Shown here one piece after another: positions 30,564 through 37,869 of a stretch of DNA of 64,000 bases. The stretch is from Streptomyces noursei ATCC 11455 (GTDB lineage Bacteria; Actinomycetota; Actinomycetes; Streptomycetales; Streptomycetaceae), in the NCBI RefSeq assembly GCF_001704275.1, contig NZ_CP011533.1, forward strand, positions 7,068,001-7,132,000, read 5' to 3'. Under the pieces are notes generated by a model. It was given only the letters and a program-made list of their open reading frames with translations. It was not told the origin of the DNA and made no database searches. A program made the translations under genes and the position numbers. Each line of letters opens with the position of its first letter. The first letter of the stretch is position 1.

Positions 30564-32312
30564 GTGTTGGAGGAGATGCGGATCCGGTCCCTGGGTGTCA
30601 TCGACGACGCGGTCGTCGAGCTGTCCCCGGGCTTCACGGCGGTGACCGGCGAGACCGGCGCCGGCAAGACCATGGTCGTCACCAGCCTCGGCCTGCTGCT
30701 GGGCGGGCGCGCGGACCCCGCCCTGGTGCGGATCGGCGCCCGGGCGGCGGTGGTCGAGGGCAGGATCGTCCTCAATTCCTCGTCCCCCGCGGCCGTGCGG
30801 GCCGAGGAGGCCGGCGCGGAGCTGGACGACGGTGCGCTGCTGATCAGCCGCACGGTCTCCGCCGAGGGCCGCTCGCGGGCCCATGTGGGCGGCCGCTCGG
30901 TACCGGTCGGGGTGCTCGGCGAACTCGCCGACGACCTGGTCGCGGTGCACGGCCAGACCGACCAGCAGGGCCTGCTGCGGCCGGCCCGCCAGCGCCAGGC
31001 CCTGGACCGCTACGCCGGGGACGCGGTCGCCGTCCCGCTCGCCAAGTACACCGCCGCGCACCGCCGGCTGCGCACCGTCGCCGCCGAGCTGGACGAGCTG
31101 ACCACCCGGGCCCGCGAGCGCGCCCAGGAAGCCGATCTGCTCCGCTTCGGCCTGGACGAGATCGCCGCCACCGAGCCGCTGCCCGGCGAGGACACCGAAC
31201 TCGCCGCCGAGGCCGAACGGCTCGGCCACGCCGAGGCGCTGGCGTCCGCCGCGGTCGCCGCGCACGCCGCGCTGGCCGGCAACCCCGAGGACCCCGAGGG
31301 CGTCGACGCCACCACCCTGGTCGCCGGCGCCCACCGCGCCCTGGAGTCGGTCCGCGGCCACGACCGCGACCTGGCCGCACTGGCCGACCGGCTCGGCGAG
31401 ATCGGCATCCTGATGGCCGACGTCGCCACCGAACTCGCCGGCTACGCGGACGGCCTGGACGCCGACCCGCGGCGACTGGCCGCCGTGCAGGAGCGCCGCG
31501 CCGCCCTGAACCACCTCACCCGCAAGTACGGCGAGGACATCACCGCGGTGCTGGCCTGGGCCGAGCAGAGCGCCGCCCGGCTCGCCGAACTCGACGGCGA
31601 CGACGACCGGATCGCCGAGCTGACCACCGAGCGCGACGCCCTCCGCGCCGAACTGGGCGAACTGGCCCAGCAGTTGACCGACGCCCGGGCCGCCTCCGCG
31701 GAGCGCTTCGCGGACGCGGTCACCGCCGAACTGGGCGAACTGGCCATGCCGCACGCCCGGGTGAGCGTCGCCCTGCACCAGGCCGAACTCGCCGAGGACG
31801 CCGACGAGGCCGACGGCATCGAGGTGAACGGCCGCACCGTGGCCTACGGCCCGGCCGGCGCCGACGAGGTCGAGATCCTGCTGGCCCCGCACCCGGGCGC
31901 CCCGCCCCGGCCGATCGCCAAGGGCGCCTCCGGCGGTGAGCTCTCCCGGGTGATGCTGGCCGTGGAGGTCGTCTTCGCCGGCTCGGACCCGGTGCCGACC
32001 TATCTCTTCGACGAGGTGGACGCGGGCGTCGGCGGCAAGGCGGCCGTCGAGGTCGGCCGGCGGCTGGCCAGGCTCGCGAAGTCGGCGCAGGTCGTGGTGG
32101 TCACCCACCTCCCGCAGGTCGCCGCGTTCGCCGACCGGCAGCTGCTGGTGGAGAAGACCAACGACGGGTCGGTGACCCGCAGCGGCGTCACCGTCCTGGA
32201 GGGCGAGGACCGGATCCGCGAGCTGTCCCGGATGCTGGCCGGCCAGGAGGACTCCGAAACGGCCCGCGCGCACGCCGAGGAACTGCTGGAGACCGCCCGC
32301 ACCAGCCGGTAG
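30564..32312 (+). CDS. recN: DNA repair protein RecN
   Basis: 582 aa, SMC-like ATPase used in double-strand-break repair. Walker A is TGETGAGKTM near the N-terminus, then a long coiled-coil middle. The C-terminal signature SGGELSRVMLAVE and Walker B YLFDEVDAGVGG are intact, followed by VVVTHLPQVAAFAD. GTG 30564 (AAGG eight bases upstream) gives the usual MLEEMRIRSLGVID start. The ATG at 30576 touches GGAGGAG and is too close to use it. The upstream part of the open frame is not conserved. Confidence 0.95.
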   Translation: MLEEMRIRSLGVIDDAVVELSPGFTAVTGETGAGKTMVVTSLGLLLGGRADPALVRIGARAAVVEGRIVLNSSSPAAVRAEEAGAELDDGALLISRTVSAEGRSRAHVGGRSVPVGVLGELADDLVAVHGQTDQQGLLRPARQRQALDRYAGDAVAVPLAKYTAAHRRLRTVAAELDELTTRARERAQEADLLRFGLDEIAATEPLPGEDTELAAEAERLGHAEALASAAVAAHAALAGNPEDPEGVDATTLVAGAHRALESVRGHDRDLAALADRLGEIGILMADVATELAGYADGLDADPRRLAAVQERRAALNHLTRKYGEDITAVLAWAEQSAARLAELDGDDDRIAELTTERDALRAELGELAQQLTDARAASAERFADAVTAELGELAMPHARVSVALHQAELAEDADEADGIEVNGRTVAYGPAGADEVEILLAPHPGAPPRPIAKGASGGELSRVMLAVEVVFAGSDPVPTYLFDEVDAGVGGKAAVEVGRRLARLAKSAQVVVVTHLPQVAAFADRQLLVEKTNDGSVTRSGVTVLEGEDRIRELSRMLAGQEDSETARAHAEELLETARTSR

Positions 32313-32343
32313 CGGCGCCGGTACGGCGAGAAGGGGAGGGACG

Positions 32344-33171
32344 ATGACGATGGGAGCGGGCGGCGGGACGCCGGCCCGGAGCGCGGCGCTGGTCGCGGCG
32401 GCCGGCGCGACCCGGGCGGTCTACGGGGCGCTGCGGCGCCGGCCACCGGGCGGCGCCGCCCGGTGGGAGCGGAAGAACTACGCGGGCCGGACGGTCACCC
32501 TGCACGCCGGCCCGGCCGCCGCGCTCGGCGTCGCGCTGGCCGCGGCCGGCGCGCCGGGGCTGCCCGCCCGGGCCCGTGGCGCGGCGGCGCTGGCCGTCCT
32601 GGCCGCCGGTGGCTGCGGGGCCTACGACGACATCGCCGGCGCCGGGGACCCGCGGCGCGGCTTCCGGGCACACCTGACCGCGCTGCGGCACGGCGAGGTC
32701 ACCAGCGGCGCGGTCAAGCTCTTCGGGATCGGCGCCGCCGGGCTCGCCGCCGGCGCCCTGCTCAAGGACCGCCCGGCCGACAAGCTGCTGGCCGGCGTGG
32801 TGATCGCCGGCTCGGCCCACCTGGTCAACCTCCTGGACGTCCGGCCGGGCCGGGCCGCCGGCGCCGCGCTGGCCCTGGCCGCACCGGGGCTGCTGCGCCG
32901 CGGGCCGGCCGGTCCGCTCTCCGCCGTCCCCATGGGCGCCGCCGCCGCGGTCGTCGCGGACGACCTCCGGGAGCGGACGATGCTCGGGGACGCCGGGGCG
33001 CATGCGCTCGGCGCCGCCCTGGGGGTGGCCGCCGTCGCGGGATGGGGGTCCCCCCGCTCCAGCGGAGCCGAGAGCGGGGGAGGCCGCGCGGGGCTGGCCG
33101 CGCACGCCGCCGCGCTGGTCGCCGCGGCGGCCGCCGGCGACCGGATCAGCCGGCTGGCCGGGGCGCTCTGA
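32344..33171 (+). CDS. MraY-like (glycosyltransferase family 4) membrane protein
   Basis: 275 aa and hydrophobic, resembling a shortened polyprenyl-phosphate sugar-phosphate transferase: RKNYAGRTVTLHAGP (43-57), GAYDDIAG (93-99, the DD pair), NLLDVRPGRA (162-171, like NxxNxxDGxxG loops), and MLGDAGAHALG (213-223). Substrate not predictable; possibly a cell-envelope glycan. It has fewer helices than MraY (~320+ aa), so activity is uncertain. Residues 234-248 are encoded by a hairpin-repeat insertion. ATG 32350 is an equally good start by ribosome binding site spacing. The stop lies within a perfect 30-bp palindrome. Confidence 0.75.
   Translation: MTMGAGGGTPARSAALVAAAGATRAVYGALRRRPPGGAARWERKNYAGRTVTLHAGPAAALGVALAAAGAPGLPARARGAAALAVLAAGGCGAYDDIAGAGDPRRGFRAHLTALRHGEVTSGAVKLFGIGAAGLAAGALLKDRPADKLLAGVVIAGSAHLVNLLDVRPGRAAGAALALAAPGLLRRGPAGPLSAVPMGAAAAVVADDLRERTMLGDAGAHALGAALGVAAVAGWGSPRSSGAESGGGRAGLAAHAAALVAAAAAGDRISRLAGAL
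33041..33085 (+). repeat. GC-rich hairpin repeat inserted in the MraY-like gene
   Basis: CCCCCGCTC (33051-33059) pairs with GAGCGGGGG (33072-33080), with an alternative inner CTCC-AGC-GGAG hairpin. This resembles the short CCCCCGCTC...GAGCGGGGGAGG elements scattered between Streptomyces genes. Here it lies in frame and encodes Gly/Ser-rich GSPRSSGAESGGG between two hydrophobic segments. Confidence 0.75.
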
Positions 33172-33191
33172 CCGGGCCCGGTCAGAGCGCC
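33162..33191 (+). terminator. Perfect 30-bp palindrome over the MraY-like stop codon
   Basis: GGCGCTCTGACCGGG (33162-33176) is followed directly by its exact reverse complement (33177-33191). The TGA stop (33169-33171) is inside the left arm. Likely terminator; a dyad operator is the alternative. Confidence 0.65.
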
Positions 33192-33570
33192 GGTGCCGCT
33201 AGGGCCCGCGGAAGATCCGGAGCGACCCGATCCGGACAGTGAAGGGCGGGTTCCGGACAGCGCCGGAGGTGGACCGGAAGGGTGGCTTCACCCCTTTCGG
33301 GCTGCGGTCCGCTCACTCACCGGGTCGCCCATGTGGGTGAATCCGGGGAACGGCGGGTGAGACTTCCCACCGGAACGGCGTCCGCACGGTGCCGAATTGA
33401 CGCCGCCGGACTGGCATCCTGGGCGCGGTGCGCGGTGCCGGAGCGTGCCCGCCCCGACCTGTCCGCAGGCCGGTGCGTCGCTCCGATCCGGCACATCGCA
33501 GCACCTCGCAGTGCCAAACCGCCCCGCCGGTACGGTCCGTACCGCACCCCCGACCCAGGAGCCCGACGTC
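33192..33570. other. Intergenic region before the glycosyltransferase
   Basis: 379 bp with no recognisable gene. It contains a TTGACG (33397-33402) without a clear -10, and several short repeats of TCCGGAnC/CCGGAAnGG type. The glycosyltransferase frame is open through part of this, but its ribosome binding site and family N-terminus place the start at 33571. Confidence 0.5.
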
Positions 33571-34734
33571 GTGATCAGCACCCCGACCCCGCCGCACGGG
33601 CTCGCGCCGCTGCGCACGGTCCAGGTGCTCGGCCACGGCGGAGCCGGCAGCGCCGCCCACGTCCGTTCGCTGGCCGAGGGGCTGGCCGCCCGCGGGGTCC
33701 GGGTGACCGTGTGCGCCCCACCGGAGGCCGAGGAGGCGTACCGCTTCACCGCGGCGGGCGCCCGGTTCGTGCCGGTCGCCACGCGGATGGACCCGGCGAG
33801 CATGACCGCCCTGCGCGGCGCCTGTTGGGACACCGACCTGGTCCATGCGCACGGCCTGCGGGCGGGGCTGCGCGCGTCGATGGCGCTGCGCGGGCTGCGC
33901 GGCCCGCGCGGCGGGAGGGTCCCGCTCGTCATCACCTGGCACACCAAGGCGCACACCGAGGGCGCGCGGGCCGGGTTGGTGCACCTGATGGAGCGGCGGG
34001 TGGCGCGGGCCGCGGCGGTCGTCCTGGGCGTCTGCTCCGACCTCGTCGACCGGGCGCGCGAACGGGGCGCCCGGGACGCCCGCCTCGCGCCGGTCGCCAT
34101 CCCGCGCCCCCGGCCCGGCCGGGCCGCCGCCGCCGATCCCGACCGCAGCCGCGACAAGGAGCGCGCCGAACTGGGCGTGGTGGACCGGCCGTTGCTGCTC
34201 GCGGTCGGCCGGCTCGACCCCGCCCAGGGCCATGACCTGCTGCTGGACGCGGCCCACGCCTGGTGCGGGCTCGACCCCCAGCCGCTGCTCGCCATCGCCG
34301 GCGAGGGCGGCCAACGGGCCGCGCTGCAGCGCCGGATCGACAGCGAACGGCTGCCCGTCCAACTGCTCGGCCGCCGCGACGACGTGCCCGCACTCCTCGC
34401 CGCCGCCGACCTGGTGGTGCTGCCCAGCCGTTGGGAGGCGCGCTCGCTGATCGCCCAGGAGGCGCTGCGCGCCGGCGTCCCCCTGGTGGCCACCGACACC
34501 GGCGGCACCCCCGAACTGGTCGGCCGGGCCGCCGCCCTGGTCCGCTACGGCGACGCCGCCGCCCTGGCCCACACGGTCCTCGACCTGCTGGCCGACCCGG
34601 TGCGCCGGGACGCGCTGGCCGTGGCCGGCCGCGCCCAGGCCGCCGGCTGGCCCAGCGAGAACGACACCGTCACCCAGGTCCTCAGCGTCTACGACGAGCT
34701 GACCCAGCCGCGGTCGGCGGAACGGTCGGCCTGA
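33571..34734 (+). CDS. Glycosyltransferase family 4 protein
   Basis: 387 aa, GT-B fold. The N-terminal acceptor domain has LGHGGAGSAAHVRSLAEGLAARG, and ITWHTKAHTEGAR precedes the linker. The C-terminal nucleotide-sugar domain has LLLAVGRLDPAQGHDLLLDAA, LLGRRDDVPALLAAAD, and the retaining E-x7-E motif in PSRWEARSLIAQEAL. GTG 33571 has AGGAG nine bases upstream. Substrates unknown; together with the MraY-like gene it may build an envelope glycan or glycolipid. Convergent with the PucR gene (25-bp gap). Confidence 0.9.
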   Translation: MISTPTPPHGLAPLRTVQVLGHGGAGSAAHVRSLAEGLAARGVRVTVCAPPEAEEAYRFTAAGARFVPVATRMDPASMTALRGACWDTDLVHAHGLRAGLRASMALRGLRGPRGGRVPLVITWHTKAHTEGARAGLVHLMERRVARAAAVVLGVCSDLVDRARERGARDARLAPVAIPRPRPGRAAAADPDRSRDKERAELGVVDRPLLLAVGRLDPAQGHDLLLDAAHAWCGLDPQPLLAIAGEGGQRAALQRRIDSERLPVQLLGRRDDVPALLAAADLVVLPSRWEARSLIAQEALRAGVPLVATDTGGTPELVGRAAALVRYGDAAALAHTVLDLLADPVRRDALAVAGRAQAAGWPSENDTVTQVLSVYDELTQPRSAERSA

Positions 34735-34759
34735 CCCCGGCCGCCGGGCGGCACGGGCC

Positions 34760-36385
34760 CTACCGCTCGGTGTGCCGCCGTGCCCGCAGCGCCAGCCGCA
34801 GCCCCAGCACGGTCTGCGGATCGTCCAGGTCGGTCCCCAGCAGCTGGGCGATCCGCGCCAGCCGGTCGTAGAGGGTCTGCCGGTTGACGTTCAGATCGCG
34901 GGCGGTCTCCGCCTTGCGGCCGGCGCTGGCCAGATACGCCTCCAGGGTCGGCAGCAGCGGCTGGCGGGCGCCCCGGTCGTGGGCCAGCAGCGGGCCGATG
35001 GCGCGCTCGACGAAGTCGGTGAGCACCCCCTGCTCGCCGTGCTCCCGCATCCGCCACAGCAGCAGTTCGATGTCCAGGCGACGGGCGTCGTACCAGGACG
35101 CCTCCGGCAGGCCCTGGGCCGCGGCCGCCGCCTCCGCCGCGTGCCGCAGCCCGGGGCCGGCCGCCGCCCAGTCGCCCGCCGTGCCGACCACCACCACCGG
35201 GCGGTGCGCGGACGGCCGGTCCAGGCCGGCCCGGACGACCCCGGCCCGCAGTGCCTCGGCGACCCGGTCGGCCAGCGCCGCCCGGTCCTGGCCCGCCCGC
35301 AGCGCCACCAGCAGCGGCACCCGGCCCTCCACGGGCCGCACGCCGAGCAGCACCGGCACGCCGGGGGCGGCCAGCTCCTCGCGCAGCGCCTGGGCGAGCA
35401 CCGCCCAGCTGCCGGGGGAGGGCAGCGCGGCCGGCAGCCGCATCACCACCGGCAGCACCGGGTCGGCGCCCGGCCGGAATCCCAGCAGACGGGCCTGCGC
35501 CGGCGCCTCGGACGCGGAGATCCGGCCCTCGGCGAGCTCGGCGAGGAAGTCCCCGCGGCCCCGGGCGGCCAGCACCTCCTCCTGCCGGGACTGGAGCATC
35601 ACCACGGCCAGCAGATCGGCGGCCCGCTCGGCGGCGATCCGGTGCACCGGCTCCAGCGGCCCGTTCACCGGGAGCAGCACCAGGCGGGCGCGTACCGTGT
35701 CGGGCCCGTGCCCGCCGCCGGGCACCTCGATCCGCAGGCCGGATTCCCGCAGCCCCTCCCAGGCCAGCAGGGGGTCGGCGTCCGCGCCGCCGTCTTCGCC
35801 CTCCGGCCCGGCCGCGTACAGCGGGCTGCCGTCGGGTGCCTCCAGGCACAGCGGATTGCCGGTGAAGACGGCGAGCAGCCGCAGCACCTCCGGGGCGCCG
35901 CCGCCCCGCAGCAGCACGCCGGTGCAGCGCCGCAGCAGTTCGTCGGCGCGCCGCAGCAGGCTGTAGTGGCTGTTGATGATCTCGGTGTGGATCTCCTCGG
36001 TGACCGTGACGTACGGGACCTCGCGGTGCAGTTGGATCAGCGGCAGCCCGCAGTCCCGCGCGGCGTCGATCAGCGCAGTCGGCAGCGCGTCGAACCGCGA
36101 GCCCAGCTCCACGACCAGCGCGGCGACGTCCCGGTCCGCGAGCTTGCGGATGAAGGCGCGCTGCTCGGACGGCCGGGTGCCCACTCCGAGGCCGGTGGTC
36201 AGCAGCAGCTCGCCGCCCTTGAGCAGCGAGGCGATGTGCGGGACCTCGCCGGCGTGCACCCAGCGCACCGGCCGACCCAGCCGGTCCTCGCCGGCCAGCA
36301 CCTCCGGCAGGCCGCGCCGCAGCGCCGGCAGTTCCAGCGCCCTGCGCACCGTGATGTCGGCGTCGGTCCTCGCGTACGGCCCCAT
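34760..36385 (-). CDS. PucR family transcriptional regulator
   Basis: 541 aa, full-length PucR architecture: N-terminal PucR ligand domain (TVRRALELPALRRGLPEVLAG to ~130, with KGGELLLTTGLG), a middle GGDEF-like/CdaR region, and a C-terminal helix-turn-helix (LASAGRKAETARDLNVNRQTLYDRLARIAQLLG). Such regulators often control purine, amino acid or polyamine use. ATG 36385 lacks a Shine-Dalgarno but has TAGCGT ending eight bases upstream, so a leaderless transcript is possible. An 11-bp-arm palindrome begins 24 bp upstream. Divergent from the GH64 gene. Confidence 0.92.
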   Translation of the reverse strand: MGPYARTDADITVRRALELPALRRGLPEVLAGEDRLGRPVRWVHAGEVPHIASLLKGGELLLTTGLGVGTRPSEQRAFIRKLADRDVAALVVELGSRFDALPTALIDAARDCGLPLIQLHREVPYVTVTEEIHTEIINSHYSLLRRADELLRRCTGVLLRGGGAPEVLRLLAVFTGNPLCLEAPDGSPLYAAGPEGEDGGADADPLLAWEGLRESGLRIEVPGGGHGPDTVRARLVLLPVNGPLEPVHRIAAERAADLLAVVMLQSRQEEVLAARGRGDFLAELAEGRISASEAPAQARLLGFRPGADPVLPVVMRLPAALPSPGSWAVLAQALREELAAPGVPVLLGVRPVEGRVPLLVALRAGQDRAALADRVAEALRAGVVRAGLDRPSAHRPVVVVGTAGDWAAAGPGLRHAAEAAAAAQGLPEASWYDARRLDIELLLWRMREHGEQGVLTDFVERAIGPLLAHDRGARQPLLPTLEAYLASAGRKAETARDLNVNRQTLYDRLARIAQLLGTDLDDPQTVLGLRLALRARRHTER

Positions 36386-36408
36386 GGCGCGAACGCTACC
36401 GCGAGTAC

Positions 36409-36439
36409 GACCATCCGGAGGAATGTGATCCGGATGGTC
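36409..36439. promoter_or_regulatory. 31-bp palindrome between pucR-like and GH64 genes (putative operator)
   Basis: GACCATCCGGA (36409-36419), nine bases, TCCGGATGGTC (36429-36439): both arms perfect. It lies in the 210-bp divergent intergenic region, overlapping the expected promoter of the PucR gene. Candidate autoregulatory site. Confidence 0.7.
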
Positions 36440-36595
36440 CCCGGCGGCTCCGGGGAAGGGCCGCCCCGACCCACCCGGCGCGCTTCGCAACTCCCGCCCC
36501 CGCCAGCCCACTTGACGAGATCGGCGACAACTGGGCAGGGTGCCCGCACGTCCCACCGAGAGCGCTCACCCCACCCCCCCACAAGGAGCCGCCTC

Positions 36596-37795
36596 ATGAT
36601 CACCCGTCGCACCCTGCTCGGCGGACTCACCGCCGGCGCCGCCACCGTTGCCGCCGCCGCCCTCGCCGGCCGCGCCGCCGGCGCCCCCGCCCGCCCCGCC
36701 GCGGCACCCCTCCCGCTGCACGTCGTCAACAACTCCGGCTCCTACGCCAACGGCTCCGTCTGGATCTACATCCTCGGCAACGACGGCACCCAGCAGATCC
36801 GGGTCACCCCGGACGGCCGCCCCGCCCCCGTCGCCCTGGCCGACAACGGCCCGGACGGCTACACCGACTACGCGATACCGCTCGCCGCCAACGGCCCCAC
36901 CACCCTCGGGCTGCCCCCGATGTCCGGCCGGATCTACGTCAGCCTGGGCGCCAAGCTCAAGATCAAGGCGGTCGCCGACGGCAGCGGCCGGCCCGCGCTG
37001 GCCTACCCGGCGGGCTGGGTCGCCACCGACCCCAACTACGAGGTCCTGCACGACTGCGCCGAGTTCACCCACACCTCCGGCGGGATGTACTGCAACACCA
37101 CCATGGTCGACATGTTCAGCGTCCCGCTCGCCCTGCGGCTCACCGGCGCCGCCGACCAGACCACCGGCACGCTCAAGGACGGCGCCCGGGCCCGGATCTT
37201 CGCCGACGTCGGGGCCGCCGCGGGCTTCGACCGCCTGGTCGTCGGCGACCGGCGGGTGATCGCCCCCGGCCACGGCCTGGACAGCGGCCTGTTCGCCGCC
37301 GACTACTTCGCCCCCGCCGTCGACGCCGCCTGGTCCGCGTACGCCGCCAAGGACCTGACCGTCACCACCGCCGCAGGCACCTTCACCGGCCGGACCGACG
37401 GCGGCCGGCTCACCTTCACCGGCCCCCAAGGCCCCAAGGGCCGGGGTGGGGGTGCCCCCGTCGGCACGGTCGCCTTCGACAAACCGTCCACCCGCGACGT
37501 CCTCTTCTGCGACGGCACCCTGGCCGCCCCCAACGACGGCACCCGGGGCCCGGTGGCCGCCGTCCTGGGCGCCGCCCTCAACCGCTCCACCCTGGCGACC
37601 CACGCCGCCCAGCCCGTCACCGACCCGGCCGCCTTCTACCAGCAGCCGCTCACCAACCACTACGCCCGCGCCATGCACGCCGCGACGTCGGACGGCAAGG
37701 CGTACGGCTTCGCCTTCGACGACGTCGCCGGCTTCGCCTCCTACATCGAGGACCGCGCCCCCAAGGAGCTGACCCTCACCCTGACGCCGTTCTGA
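36596..37795 (+). CDS. GH64 beta-1,3-glucanase, Tat-exported
   Basis: 399 aa. The N-terminus ITRRTLLGG plus Ala-rich stretch is a twin-arginine signal (cleavage probably around residues 30-37). The thaumatin-like GH64 domain starts PLHVVNNSGSYANGSVWIYILG. Glu156 (HDCAEFTHTSGG) and Asp172 (TTMVDMFSVPL) are 16 apart, as are the catalytic Glu/Asp pair of the Streptomyces laminaripentaose-producing glucanase. It should release pentasaccharides from fungal beta-1,3-glucan. AAGGAG lies seven bases before ATG 36596. Residues ~276-289 (GPQGPKGRGGGAPV) come from a GC-repeat insertion. Confidence 0.92.
   Translation: MITRRTLLGGLTAGAATVAAAALAGRAAGAPARPAAAPLPLHVVNNSGSYANGSVWIYILGNDGTQQIRVTPDGRPAPVALADNGPDGYTDYAIPLAANGPTTLGLPPMSGRIYVSLGAKLKIKAVADGSGRPALAYPAGWVATDPNYEVLHDCAEFTHTSGGMYCNTTMVDMFSVPLALRLTGAADQTTGTLKDGARARIFADVGAAAGFDRLVVGDRRVIAPGHGLDSGLFAADYFAPAVDAAWSAYAAKDLTVTTAAGTFTGRTDGGRLTFTGPQGPKGRGGGAPVGTVAFDKPSTRDVLFCDGTLAAPNDGTRGPVAAVLGAALNRSTLATHAAQPVTDPAAFYQQPLTNHYARAMHAATSDGKAYGFAFDDVAGFASYIEDRAPKELTLTLTPF
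37421..37461 (+). repeat. GC-rich repeat insertion inside the GH64 gene
   Basis: GGCCCCCAAGGCCCCAAGGG followed by CCGGGGTGGGGGTGCCCCCG. It contains GGCCCC-AAG-GGCC and GGGGGTGCCCCC hairpins and encodes a Gly/Pro loop between FTG and GTVAFDKPSTRD, interrupting an otherwise ordinary glucanase segment. Confidence 0.6.
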
Positions 37796-37835
37796 ACCAC
37801 GGGCAGCCGGACCCCGACGGCAGCGAAGACCGCCG

Positions 37836-37869
37836 GGAGGTTGGTGCCCCGAAGGGGGCACTAACCTCC
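37836..37869. terminator. Bidirectional terminator between GH64 and GH15 genes
   Basis: GGAGGTTGGTGCCCC (37836-37850) pairs with GGGGCACTAACCTCC (37855-37869), 15 bp with one G-U, loop GAAG. The right arm contains the stop codon of the minus-strand GH15 gene (37861-37863). Confidence 0.8.
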
